From assembly GCA_033807695.1 (NCBI GenBank), contig CM066311.1:806001-870000 (forward strand): DNA of 64,000 nucleotides, given 5' to 3'. This stretch comes from Daedaleopsis sinensis. Lineage: Eukaryota; Basidiomycota; Agaricomycetes; Polyporales; Polyporaceae. A program made the position numbers and the translations under genes. The notes under the pieces were generated by a model that had not been told where the DNA came from, did not search any database, and saw nothing but the letters and a program-made list of their open reading frames with translations. Below, one piece after another: positions 33,780-44,852 of this stretch. The first letter of the stretch is position 1. Each line of letters begins with the position of its first letter.

Positions 33780-36700
33780 ATGACCGCAGTACACACCACT
33801 GGCTCGTACATAGAGCCCATTGTAGTATCAGACGAAGAAGACGCAGCGTTTGTAGAGAACGAGCTCAGTCGGTATGTGGCACGAGATGTCACCTTTGTGC
33901 TGCCATCTCATGCACCTGCGCAGGTGGACCGACTCCTCGAATTCAAGCTCCAATTCTCCCACATACTCTCCCACACAGAACGCCTACTCCCTATCGTACT
34001 TTGCACTTCCTCCCTCACGGCCTGAGTCTCCTGTGCCTCCAGGTACGTGCACGAAAAGACTCGCATAACACTGGAAGAAATAACAGTCATGACAGTATCT
34101 GCCCCCACACCAGCAATCGCACCCTCAGTCTCAGGACAAAAGCGCAAGTGGACAGACATGCGCGACCCGAGCAGCAGCAGCAACACCATACCGCAATCTC
34201 ACCACGCCAACGACCACCATAGCGCTCCGAAGAAGAAGAAGAAACAGCGGAAAGAACGACAGCGCAATGCGCCCGGCCCCTCATCCTCGACGTCTGAATC
34301 ACATAAGTCTACCCAGCGCAAAGCGAAGTCCATTCCGACCTTCCAGGACGGGTCGTCGGGACAGCAAGCCTTCGACTATCCCACTCCGCCATACAATTTG
34401 CAGATTCCGTACGATTATCAAGGATTTGAGCAGGGATTTGGGATGGCATATGGAATGGGGATGGGGTGGCCAGTGGCACCGTTCCAGATGGTCAGTCCCA
34501 CATTCCTGTCCCCGGAAGACGAGTATAGGCCGACGGACGGTCCCCTGTGGAACCCTTCTGAGCATCCGTTTGCGCTCTCTGCTCTCGCCCCTGCATGGTA
34601 TCCGCCATCTGCGGCGTCACATTATCCTGAGCCGGAATCCTCACTTCCGTCTGGACTCTCCGCTCGTGCCTCCCCACCCCCGGCTGATCCAGATCCTCCT
34701 GCGCAAACGTCATCTCCCGCATTCATCTCTCAGCCTCCACCTCCGCCTTCCGAGCCGCCTCCCGCCGACTTCTCTACCCTTTTTCAGCAACCCTTCGATT
34801 CATCGCTCAGCGAACGACTTCGTCAACTGGAAGCTCTGTCGGCGTCGCTCATGGCTCTTGCCGGTGGCTCGTCTACATTACAGGCTCCCGCCGAGTCTCC
34901 GGTGCGCACTTCATTCTCTATACCCTCGCCGCAGGCAACTACTCGTCAAGAGCTTCCACCTGTTCAAAAACGCCCCGACTCCCCGCGCGTCCGGAAGCTT
35001 CCCGAGCCCCCTGTCCGGCCCCCAACAGAGCCTCTGAAGCGTTTGATCGGTGTACCTGAGGACAAAGGCAACAACGGCTACTTCGATCTTAAGGCACAGC
35101 ACCTGGACCCGCCTGCGCCGTCTGCGCCCATCCCTCCTGTCGCTGACTTCACTCTCGTCATGGCCCAGCTTCCCAAGCGGTTTCGCAAAACAGAGTTCGT
35201 CACTTCATGGGCGAAACGGTATGGGACACCTGTGCGTGTGGTGCTCGACCCCAAAGGGGGCAAGGCTCTGGTCGAGTGGGTCGGTTCGCAAGCAGTGGAG
35301 CACGCATTCATTGGGCCGAGGCTGCGAGGGGACGGGAAGGAACACATCAGGGTGTATCGGTACCGCGGCAACAAGCCTCCCCCTGCGACCGTGGGTCCCT
35401 CCGAACAAGCACCCCAAGTCAAGATGGAGGTCGAAGACGGAGAGATCGAGGAAGGGGAGGTCGTGGAGACGGAAACGAAGTCAAAGAAGAAGAAAAACAA
35501 AGGCAAGAAGAAGCAGCTCGCGGCTCCTCCAGTCCCAGCCCCAGTCCCACTCGTACACCCACTCCCTTCACCTCCGCATCTTCCAACACCAGCAAGTCCT
35601 GCTCTTGTCGCGTCGTCCTCCGCAATCCCTACCGTTCCTCCAGTAGCACCCGTGGCACCCGAGCCTCGACGTTCACTCGAGGAGCGGTTTTCGGATCCTC
35701 CTCCCGCCCCAGGCATGCGAGAAGGCACTGGGGAGGAGGAGGAGATGGAACTCGAGTCGGATGACGAGGCTGCCTATCCTCTACCTGTCGCGCCCTTAGT
35801 TGTGGCTGACCAGTCCAGTCACGAGGAAGATATGGATTTAGAAGACGATGAAGACGAACCCTCCGCACAGGATGCAGATGTTGAAGATGCAGACGTGGAC
35901 ATGGAGATGTCTAGTGTCGCTGAAGGCACGCCTCCACCCGTATTCAAGGTTGAGTCGTCGCCTCCACCAGCTGTTGATGCCGCGGCGCCTTTACCGGTTC
36001 TACGGGATCTGGACCCAATGCCCGACACGGCTTCACAGCCCCCAGCCGTTATTGTCCCTCTGAGCGAGCAAGAGGAAGTAACTGTCAGAGACGCCCGTCG
36101 TCAGAAGCTGGAGGAAGCAATCGCACGGACCAAGGCCGAGCTCGCTATGCGTGCCGCTGCTACGAGCTCGAGGATTTCATTAGTGTCCAGCACTGGCACG
36201 TCCGAGTCACCCGAACCCGTCACTCCCTTGGATTCTCCTGTATGGGATCATGCGCAGGTAGCTGTCGCAACGGGGTCGCACGCAGAGGTTGTTGTCTCGG
36301 AGAACAACCGCCCGTCGATGGATGTGGCCACACCTGTCGTTATAAAGACTGAAGCTACAACGGTCAACTTGGACGACCTGGCTTCGTCGTTCATCTCGGA
36401 GACCATCCACGCTGCCGCCACCGCACCACAAACTCCGTCTCCCCCATCTCCTACTTCTACCGCCTCAATGCTCCCCCACCAGATTCCCCTCGAGCGGACC
36501 GTACCCATCACTGTCGCGGTCCCGGTCCCCAAACCCGCGCCCGTATCGACGACAATGATGGTGACGATCCCTTTGTCTGAGGAGCTGAAGCAGCAGAAGC
36601 AGAAGCGGTGGTTAGAACTTGTGTCGGCGAGCAAGACTCTCTTTGGCAAGATCGCGGCGGCCAAAACGAAAGAAGAGAAAGACCTCCTCATGCGTCTACT

Positions 36701-37123
36701 GCGCGCGAAGACCAAGTAAGCTTCTCGCCCTCCATTCACACGCTTCGCCCGAGTTGCCGGTGTCATCCCGTCTGCTATGCCTTGGCAAGTCTGGAAAGAT
36801 GGGTTCGGAAATCGCTGAGACGTTCCATCTTTCTTAGGGCCGCAGACGAAGTCAAGCGCGAGATTGACTCCGGCGTCGTCGTTGTTGAGGTCAACGACCC
36901 GGTCCCGCCTCCCGCATCGCCGACGCCCACCTCGGCGACGCCCACCCCGGTGCCGAGTTCCCGGATGTCGTCGGCGACCCCAACGCCGACCTCTAACACG
37001 CCAGCGCCGGGGGCTACAGCGACAGTGCTGCAGAAGAGGAAGGCGTCGCCATCCGCTCCGGTTAGGTGGCCCGAGACTGCACGCGAGATCATCATCATCG
37101 TGAGCGATGACGAGGCCGACTGA
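33780..37123 (+). CDS. Uncharacterised 1038-residue low-complexity protein with an RRM-like segment
   Basis: Exons 33780-33871, 33924-34042, 34096-36715 and 36838-37123 give 1038 residues. The N-terminus has an acidic motif (PIVVSDEEDAAF). Next come a Lys/Arg tract (KKKKKQRKERQR), probably nuclear targeting, and a long Pro/Ser-rich region. Around residues 415-500 an ordered block (TLVMAQLPKRFRKTEF, then VVLDPKGGKALVEW and IRVYRYRG) resembles an RNA recognition motif by pattern. After it come Glu/Asp-rich and Pro-rich stretches and a helical Lys-rich segment (SKTLFGKIAAAKTKEEKD). The C-terminus ends in IIIIVSDDEAD, a SUMO-interaction-like motif mirrored at the N-terminus. The third-exon acceptor at 34095 is chosen for a 53-nt intron; 34088 and 34136 are also in frame. 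Function unknown. Confidence 0.72.
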
Positions 37124-38865
37124 GTGCGCCTGGGGCGCTCGGTGCGGCTGACAGGTAAGAGCACTGTGAGCGTCATGTGCGTGCGTAGGTGTCGTGCAGC
37201 GGCGGCAGGGTGCGCATGCACTCCAGCCGTAGACAAGGACAAGAGAAGCGCAAGAACCGGCACGTCCGCGCGACTTCCGACTCGCTACTGATACGGTCGT
37301 GTACATATGCGTACGATAGGTCTGCCCGCGCGAACGCGCGCTCACTAGGGAGTACCTCCACTTACATGCCCCCAGACACCCTTGATGTAGACTTTATCCT
37401 GCGCAGGAGCCCCGCCCTGCTCCCCGCTCCCGCAAGCATGATGTGAGTGCATCATCGAACCGTCATGCGTCGTCTTCGAAGCTCATCACCTCTGTTCACA
37501 TTGCAGTCCCATACCGCCGCTGCATGTGTGCGCCCAGCCTGGGCACCAGATCAGTTTGCATTTATTCCACTCTCCTCGATATCCAGTCGCGCCTGCCATT
37601 CTTCCGTCGTCAAAGATATAAGGGATCCGGGCTCGCTGGAGTCTTACTGGGTCTTCTATCGCCGTTCGCAGTGTGCGCCGGTGAGACCTGGTAGGACTGC
37701 GGTGTGCCTTGGCCCCCTCGCTAGTTATTCCCTCCCGGTTGTATCTGTCATGGCTCTGATACTCAATTGCATCGTACTCTTATTCTCTGGTCATCTCGTG
37801 TGCGTCAATGCTATAGCCAGCCATAATTCACCGGTACCAATGCCTTGCACCGGGCTTTCCAACCGACAATCACATGTGCTTGTCCCTGACTTGTGCTTGG
37901 ACGTCTAGACGCCGATTTTAGCCCCATACACTCATTTCCGCCTCAAGAGATCGGCCTCGACCTTGACTTCAGGTAAGATAATCGGCGCATACAAGGGACC
38001 GACGCTGAGCGCACGTTCATCTAGATATCAGATAGCCAGAAACTCGCCCCTCAGTTCTTGAGACGCCTGCAAAAATTTGCACCCAGTCGAGAATCAAAAG
38101 TGTCATGACCAAGCCTAGGGCCCCTGCTCGCTCGAGTGAAAATGCATCCAGTATTTCCAATGTCAACATGTAGACGGAAGATACGGACCTCGCCTAAATC
38201 GATATTCTCAGCTCGGACGGAGTCCCCTGGTGAGCATGTGTGTGCCAGGAGGTGGTATGTGCTATACTGACGTTATGGCCGGCAAGGTAGGATAATTTTC
38301 ATGTTCGGAAGCTCGGATAATCTCAACGGCACACGGGCTCGGATAATCCTGAACGACGGGGGTGTATGTCAAACGGAACGGATGTCGGACGAAGTCTTGT
38401 CACCGTCTCTGCGGTCGACTTCGACTATAGTCTCTTTACGTCCGCGAACCCACGCACATCCGATAGCAGCGAGGTGAACGCGTTCTCGGACATTCACATG
38501 TTATGCACAGGCAACGTTATCTCGTACCTACCGGATGCCAACTCGCCGGCGGCGTTGAACCAGGTATCGGGACCGTTTCCGACCTGCGCCCGATGGTCCT
38601 ACAGTACTGCATTTTAGGTATGTCCTCGAATCGTGATTCGTTGCCCATCCACGATGGCTCATGGGCTTGTGATTCTTCCCGTCCGCGTGGATCTCGATTT
38701 CCAACCGACTCCGAGAAGAACGATCCCGATTGTAGCGTCATGCAATATTGAAGCGATTTCTCCTTGCAGGCTAAGCTGGACAGTCATTGAGCACTGAACA
38801 CATAGCAATATGCTTCGCGCGAGCATGCCGACATCCGCGCGATCACGCTCATGGAACCGCAGCGC
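37124..38865. other. Intergenic region, no supported gene
   Basis: About 1.7 kb holding a few open frames of 60-150 codons (for example 37447-37908) with no motif, intron pattern or protein-like composition. It includes the 3' end of the preceding gene and the MFS promoter. Confidence 0.55.
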
Positions 38866-38871
38866 GCCGTG

Positions 38872-38877
38872 TATATA
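38872..38877 (+). promoter_or_regulatory. TATA-like box of the MFS gene
   Basis: TATATA 121 bp before the start codon of the transporter. Confidence 0.45.
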
Positions 38878-38992
38878 GCTAGTGCAAGCTTCAAGTGTCT
38901 CTACCCGACATCCTTGGGATCCCCCCTCTTGACTGAGCCCTCAGGACTGCCTCGTCGCTCCTCTTCATCTCTTCTATTCGTTCTCTACCGCA

Positions 38993-40982
38993 ATGGATGC
39001 CCGCTCCATCTCAGCAACGTCTTCGACAATCGCCGTCCACAGCCCACTGGCGTCGGATCTCCCCAGCCTGAAAGAGCCCACCATCAATGAGCTCGAGAAG
39101 GGCGAGACCGACCCAGCGGACGAGTGTCCGGACGGTGGCCTGCGAGCGTGGCTCGTTGTGCTCGGGGTGCGTGTGGTCTCATAGATCGCTGTCGCAGGAA
39201 ATTTACTGACCCCCCATTTAGGTCAGTAGCGGGATATGCGGAACGTTCGGCTTCATTAATGCTTGGGGAGTAGGTGTATTTATCGCACGTCTTCCTCGGG
39301 CGCAAGCTCACTCACTACCTGCTTGAAGATCTTCCAAGCATACTATGAACAATATACGCTGAGGAACATGTCGCCTTCCGACATGTGAGTCGTCGCACTC
39401 ATTTATCGTTGTACTTGCACTCATCCCCTCTTACCGTGTAGCGCCTGGATCGGTTCTGTGCAGGTACGCTTCCGGTGCTTCCGAGTCACCGGACCTGGTC
39501 GCGAATCTCACTGCATTACAGTACGCTCTCATGTTCATGCCTGGATTGGCCTTCGGGAGACTGTTCGATATGGGCTACCTCCGCCTGCCCGTCTTTCTTG
39601 CCTCTGTGCTGCTAGTGGCATGCACCTTCCTTACAGCGGAGTGCACAGAGTTCTGGCAGTTCCTGCTCTGCCAAGGCTTTGGTATTGGGGTATGTGCCCA
39701 CCTAGCCTGCCTGCCAGCTGAATGCTCAATTTAATTTTCCACAGCTTGGTAGCGGGGTGGTTTTCACCGCAGCGTCCGGGGTTGTCCCGCACTGGTTCCA
39801 CAAGAACTTGGGACTCGCGTTTGCGTGCATGGCTAGTGGCTCAAGCATTGGCGGCACAATCTTCCCCATCATTCTGAAGAACCTCATCGAGACGCAAAGG
39901 TTCGTCCGCGTCTTTATCGCTATGAACCGCCTCGGCATCCTAACTCCCATGTTACATAGCTTTCAGTGGACCCTCCGCATTACGGGCTTTATCATCGCCG
40001 CAGTTTTAGTTGTGCTTAACCTGGTGAGCATATCCATCGTAAATCGCCACCACAGTGCAATCATTTACCAGTCGCACTCTATCAGACTGTCGCTCGAAGG
40101 CTTCCGCCCAACCCTCATCCTGGTCCCTTCATCCACTTGGCGATGTTTAAGAGCGCATCATATTCGACCTATTGTCTGGCCTTATTCATGGGGTTCCTTG
40201 GGCTCTACACAGTATGCCACGTCAATCTCATTGACCTTTTCGGGAAGGCTCACGCTCAGCTCTTCTAGTGCTTGACCTACATCTCGCTGAGCGGCCTCCT
40301 GGCCGGAGTTGACCCGGACCTTTCTTTCTACCTCTTATCGATCGCGAACGCGTGCTCCCTCTTTGGACGTATCGGAGGCGGTATTCTGGCCGACCGTCAT
40401 GGTCAGTACTTCCGAGCACTCCGTGTCTATCCGAATCACTGAACTCATACTCTGCACATCAAAGGCGCACTGAATGTCATGATTCCTGGAACACTCGCAG
40501 CCGGAATCATGACGTACGCTTGGCCGTTCGCGACTACCAAAGGCCCCCTCGTCGCCGTCGCCGTCCTCTACGGGTAAGTCCTACCGCGACCGCGCTGTGG
40601 CCGGGCGCAGTCACGCTCACTGTTTGCATTCGCCCCAGAATCACGTCGGGCATCTATGTCGCGCTCATGGCGCAGCCCGTCGTCCGGATGGGGAAGATCA
40701 CCGAGGTCGGGATGCGCACGGGCATGGCGTTCACGATCATGTCGCTGGGCGCGCTCGCCGGGCCGCCCATCTCTGGGGCGATCCTGGACCACACCGGCTC
40801 GTTCGAGAACGTGGGGTACTACGCGGGTATGTGCTTCTCCATAATCCTGGAAGAAGCCACGATCTGCGTGCTGATAGCGTTGCGTTTTGGCAGGATCGAC
40901 GATCATGTGCTGTGTGGCTCTCATGATTGCGGTGCGGCAGATGCTGCTCGGGCAGCCTTTTCAAGTTCGTGCCTGCACTTAG
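38993..40982 (+). CDS. Major facilitator superfamily transporter, monocarboxylate-permease-like
   Basis: Twelve exons: 38993-39166, 39222-39269, 39329-39384, 39442-39463, 39522-39689, 39745-39899, 39960-40023, 40086-40211, 40269-40401, 40465-40573, 40639-40826, 40894-40982. They give 443 residues. A hydrophilic N-terminus leads to DGGLRAWLVVLG, the entry to helix 1 in fungal MCT-like MFS proteins. INAWGIFQAYYEQY, SDIAWIGSVQYALMF, GVVPHWFHKNLGLAFACMAS, the RRLPPNPHPGPF loop and LFGRIGGGILADRH complete the pattern. About twelve hydrophobic helices are expected. It sits in the plasma membrane; the substrate cannot be told and could be a small organic acid or secondary metabolite. The C-terminus is short; an extra intron near the stop cannot be excluded. 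Confidence 0.9.
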
Positions 40983-41782
40983 CTTGAGCTGTGACGATTG
41001 CGTTGTTCAGTAATGTTCGTTCGCTCTGCTTCTGGGTATATATGTACTCCCTCATACACATTGTATTGTTTCATTTCGCTAGAGTAAACTAATGGCCCTT
41101 ATACTACTACTACATATACATTACTGTCTCCAGTACTTCAATCATTTCGAGAACTGCGATGTATCTTACCAAGTAACAATATCCAATAAAGACAGACACA
41201 TGTCGCCTACTTCGACTGCGTCTACATTGATCATTCGACTGCAGCTATATGAAGCACACATCGGGGTTACTTTGTGCGAACACAGGACATGCACGCCGCG
41301 CATAGCCTCTTACCCGCCAAAAAACAAGAGATCCCGAGCGATCAGGCCTGGATACTTTTTGTGTGGATTACGCGGTACGGGTACTGGTAGTATGTATTGT
41401 CCATGTGTCGGCGACGCCGAAGTAACGAGTGACAGTATCAAGGAGTGACAGGTATAGCGTATGCCCGCGAAGGGGGCAGAGCACGCTAACAGACAGTATG
41501 TTCAAACAACAGACCGCATCCCCGTAAGAGGGCGGAAGCGGGGCTACAGTGAGAACGATTAGGGGTCGTAGCATCGTCCAATCTCTGAGAAGCCGAGAAG
41601 TAGCGAGACGAGAGCCAAAGTTCGATGAGAAAACAGAGAGGTGGTAAGGGTGAGGGTGAGGGTGCTCTTCTTCTGTGTGGGGGGAGGTGGGGGTGCGTTA
41701 ACGTTCAGAGGCAGAGTGTCTTATCCAATCGATGTCCGTGTATGTGTCACGGCACGCGTAAGGTACGAAGGCAAGGCGGTAC
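40983..41782. other. Convergent intergenic region
   Basis: About 800 bp between the stop codons of two converging genes. It holds an AT-rich stretch at 41030-41190 and no supported gene. Confidence 0.6.
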
Positions 41783-43465
41783 TTATGCGAGGACGACAGC
41801 ACCGATGACAGCCGCCGCACCGGCGACCATCGCCTGCACGCCGTGGCCGAAGAGGGACGCAGCGCCGTTCTGGTTCGTGCCAGTCGTGCCGGCGGCGGGT
41901 GCGCTACCGGTGGACGAGCCACCCACGAGGGGCGTAGGAGCCTGCAGTGAACGCATAGTCAGTACGGACTAGTCGGAAAGCGAAAGGCGAGAGAGAAAGG
42001 GAGGGAGAGAGCCTCTCGATGAGTCGCATGACTAGAAAAACACTCACAGCAGGGGCGGATGTCACTCCGCTCGTGGTCGCACCGCTGCTGCCGGTCGTGG
42101 TGGTGCCAGTAGAGCTGGCAACATTCGCAGTCAAAGCGGTCCCGCTGCTGGCGCCGGACGTCGACGTGGTCGTCGACGCGCCCGAAGTCGAAGTCGAGGT
42201 CGAGACGGTCGTCGACGCGGCGGCGATAGTGCTCGTGCTCGTCGTGGTCGCAGCGGGCGCGTTGGGCGTGGTGATGTGCATGCCGTTCGCAATCGTGTTC
42301 GCCTGTGCGCACTGGGACTTGGGCGGCACAGGGTGGGCGTCGGGCGTAGAGGGCTGGCCCTGGTAGAAGGTCGAGGTACTGTAGATACCCATGGGCTCGC
42401 CGGAGTCGGCGCGGCAGGAGTCGAAGGCGTTGGAGTAGTCACCGGGCATGTTCCAGTAGCAGCCCATAACGTCGTAGATGTGCTGACAGTATTTGGGTGC
42501 CATGGGGCCGTCCTTACAAGCACGGATGCAGAACTCGTTAGCCGAGACGAAGTTCTGTAGATTGGTCAACGTGAGTGGGCTTGGCACATGAACGCGGGGG
42601 TGGCGATGCAACCAAGACTTACGGTCCATTCATGCATCTGCTTCATGCTGCCGAAGGCATCGGAGAAGACAAGGCCACCGATGGGGTTACCTGTAGATCG
42701 TGGTTAGAGACACTTTCTATTGACGACGTTACACCGGGCGTATATAGCCTCCTGCTTGTACGATGTTTTGACTGCGCATAAAACGGCTACCGATGTGGCG
42801 CACAGCAGTGTATATGTACGCAAGAGGTTCTTCCTGGAGTCACTGGGCGGGTGAAGTCGCCAGACTACGCCAGTACCCGATCTTGACGAAGCTTTAGGGC
42901 TCAAGGCGCCAACATGTCGAAGCCCCGTGGGGAACATCACGCGAGGGAAAATGATGCTCACCCTTGCCGTCCGCACCGTGGGGGTCGAGCTCTCCTCCAG
43001 CATCCCCAGCGGCGATGTTGATCTTCGTGAGATCGCCAACACCGGTGACCTGGACGTAGTCAGGGGTCTGGACAAAGTGCGCGCCGGAGATCGCGCCGTC
43101 TGGGATGACACGGGTTCCGTAGCCGCCTTGAATGCACCACGCGACCTCGATACGCTCGGTGTTGCCGATAACACCATTGGGCTGGGGAGGGGCAAAGATA
43201 CACCAGTCCTCGAGCGAGTTCACTAGGGTGCGTCCGCGCGCGGGCGTCAGGAACACAACGTGAGGAGAGATGCAGGACACGGCGGCGCACCGTAAACATT
43301 CTGACACATGGACGACTGGTCGTTGCCGCTGCCGCACTTGTTGGTGCCGGACTGGCCGCCCTCGGACTTGTCGGGGGCGCTGCCAGGAGAGTAGGTCGCG
43401 GTGTAGGTCTGCGCGAGAGCGGCAGAGGCGAGGGTGAGCGCGACGAGGGGGGCGGAGGAGAACAT
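41783..43465 (-). CDS. Macrofage activating glycoprotein family, secreted and probably GPI-anchored
   Basis: Exons 43465-43291, 43222-42962, 42690-42623, 42554-42048 and 41941-41783 give 389 residues. A signal peptide (MFSSAPLVALTLASAALAQ) is followed by the conserved fungal domain, with VIGNTERIEVAWC, GYGTRVIPDGAISGAHFV, DYVQVTGVGDLTKINI, GGELDPHGADG, GGLVFSDAF, MHEWTNFVS and CQHIYDVMGC. A Ser/Thr-rich stalk and a hydrophobic C-terminus (AMVAGAAAVIGAVVLA) suggest a GPI anchor and a cell-wall location. The family is abundant in basidiomycete genomes, and its biochemical role is unclear. The second intron is long for this region (271 nt, 42961-42691). A TATATC box lies about 100 bp upstream on the minus strand (43563-43568). 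Confidence 0.9.
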
Positions 43466-44852
43466 CGTAAAGAGCGACTGGACGAGAACGCGGAAGAGGG
43501 GGAAGGGAAGAGGAGGAGGGAAGAGGAAGAGGGCAGACTTCACTCCATACAAATTGTAGGATGATATAGGAGGTCGGTCGGGATGGGTGGGGAAATATGG
43601 CCGTGGTGGCGGACCATACCGTTGGCCCGTCGATCAGCTGTTCCGCCGATCGTACACACTAAAAAATAGTGAACGTGTAAGAGCCTTGTAAGTGGACTAC
43701 CGTTTCAATGAATACATACTATAGATCCCGACCAGTCCCGGCTTGAGCAAATACTTGATGGGCGTGACACCGACATCAGCCCGGCTACGGCATCGCAGAC
43801 ATTACATTTCCAGTTCGACATTTACCCCTGTGCTACGCATCACATTTAGTAAGCGAGCGTCGAGAACTCACCGACGGTGTCCGATGTCGTGTTACTATTG
43901 CTATTGGGCGTAACTGCAACCGCTAGAATCCTCCGGGCTCCAATATTACTTATCCTCTTAGCATGTCTCCTGTCCCCGACGAGGTGGACATATAAGTGTC
44001 CAGGGCGCATGGCTCCAGCTTTTACAGCACGATCAACATTCTGGAGACTCGGAGGCCGAGGATAGGATGTTTCAGACTCCGATAAGGCCGTTCTCGAACT
44101 CACCGGTATCTCCTGAGCCTGAGATTCGGAAGCAGCTATTGATTGTGCTTATCTGCCGCGAGCGTTCTTCGATAAGCTCTATATCAGAGGATGTGCACAG
44201 TGTGTCGGGATATGCTAGTTTTGGGAACCAGAGGATGGAGGAGGAGGAGGAGGAGGAGCATGGAGGAAGAAGGGGATGAAGAGGTGAATTTCCGTCGGCG
44301 CCCATACTCACTCTCCTTTCGGTGCACGGATGATCGAGATCTCGGATATAGCTTCACGGCCCGGGCAACTCGTACTATAATTACTCCATGCAGCAAACAT
44401 TTCATCGCCTCGTCAGTAGGGAAAAGCTGTGTTCAAAAGTTCAAACCACACTCAGGATAGTGTACTAGGTTTGCAGTCAGTGAGGAACCTTCAGGAGATG
44501 AAGACAAAGTCCTAAATCTGACCGGTACCACTGACTGTAACAGGAGCGGCATAGTCTCGGCCCGACGATCTACACAGGAGGACGCACGGACGGCGAAGTT
44601 CCCCGACATATCTATCCATGGACCGTCACCGGTGTGCCAGTTCCGCGAGAGAGAAAGAGAGTAGATTACAACGGCCCCGAAGACCGTGAGCATCGCGAGT
44701 CCCTACAATTACGCTACATTAGGTGCGTGCAACAGCTGTGAATAAGTAACGAGCCCGGTGTTGGTATCCATAGTCATACGCATACGTGCGTGAGCGTCGA
44801 GAGCCGAGCGAGCGAGGGGCGCTCCCTCTAAATTTCGTGGGCGTGGGCGAAT
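43466..44852. other. Intergenic region with a GAG microsatellite
   Basis: No supported gene. A (GAG)n run of about eight units lies at 44234-44257. The region serves as promoter of the glycoprotein gene (left) and 3' region of the OPT gene (right). Confidence 0.55.

Noticed and set aside
37447..37908. Plus-strand open frame of 153 codons
   Set aside because: No motif, no start context, and no intron pattern like that of its neighbours; probably chance.
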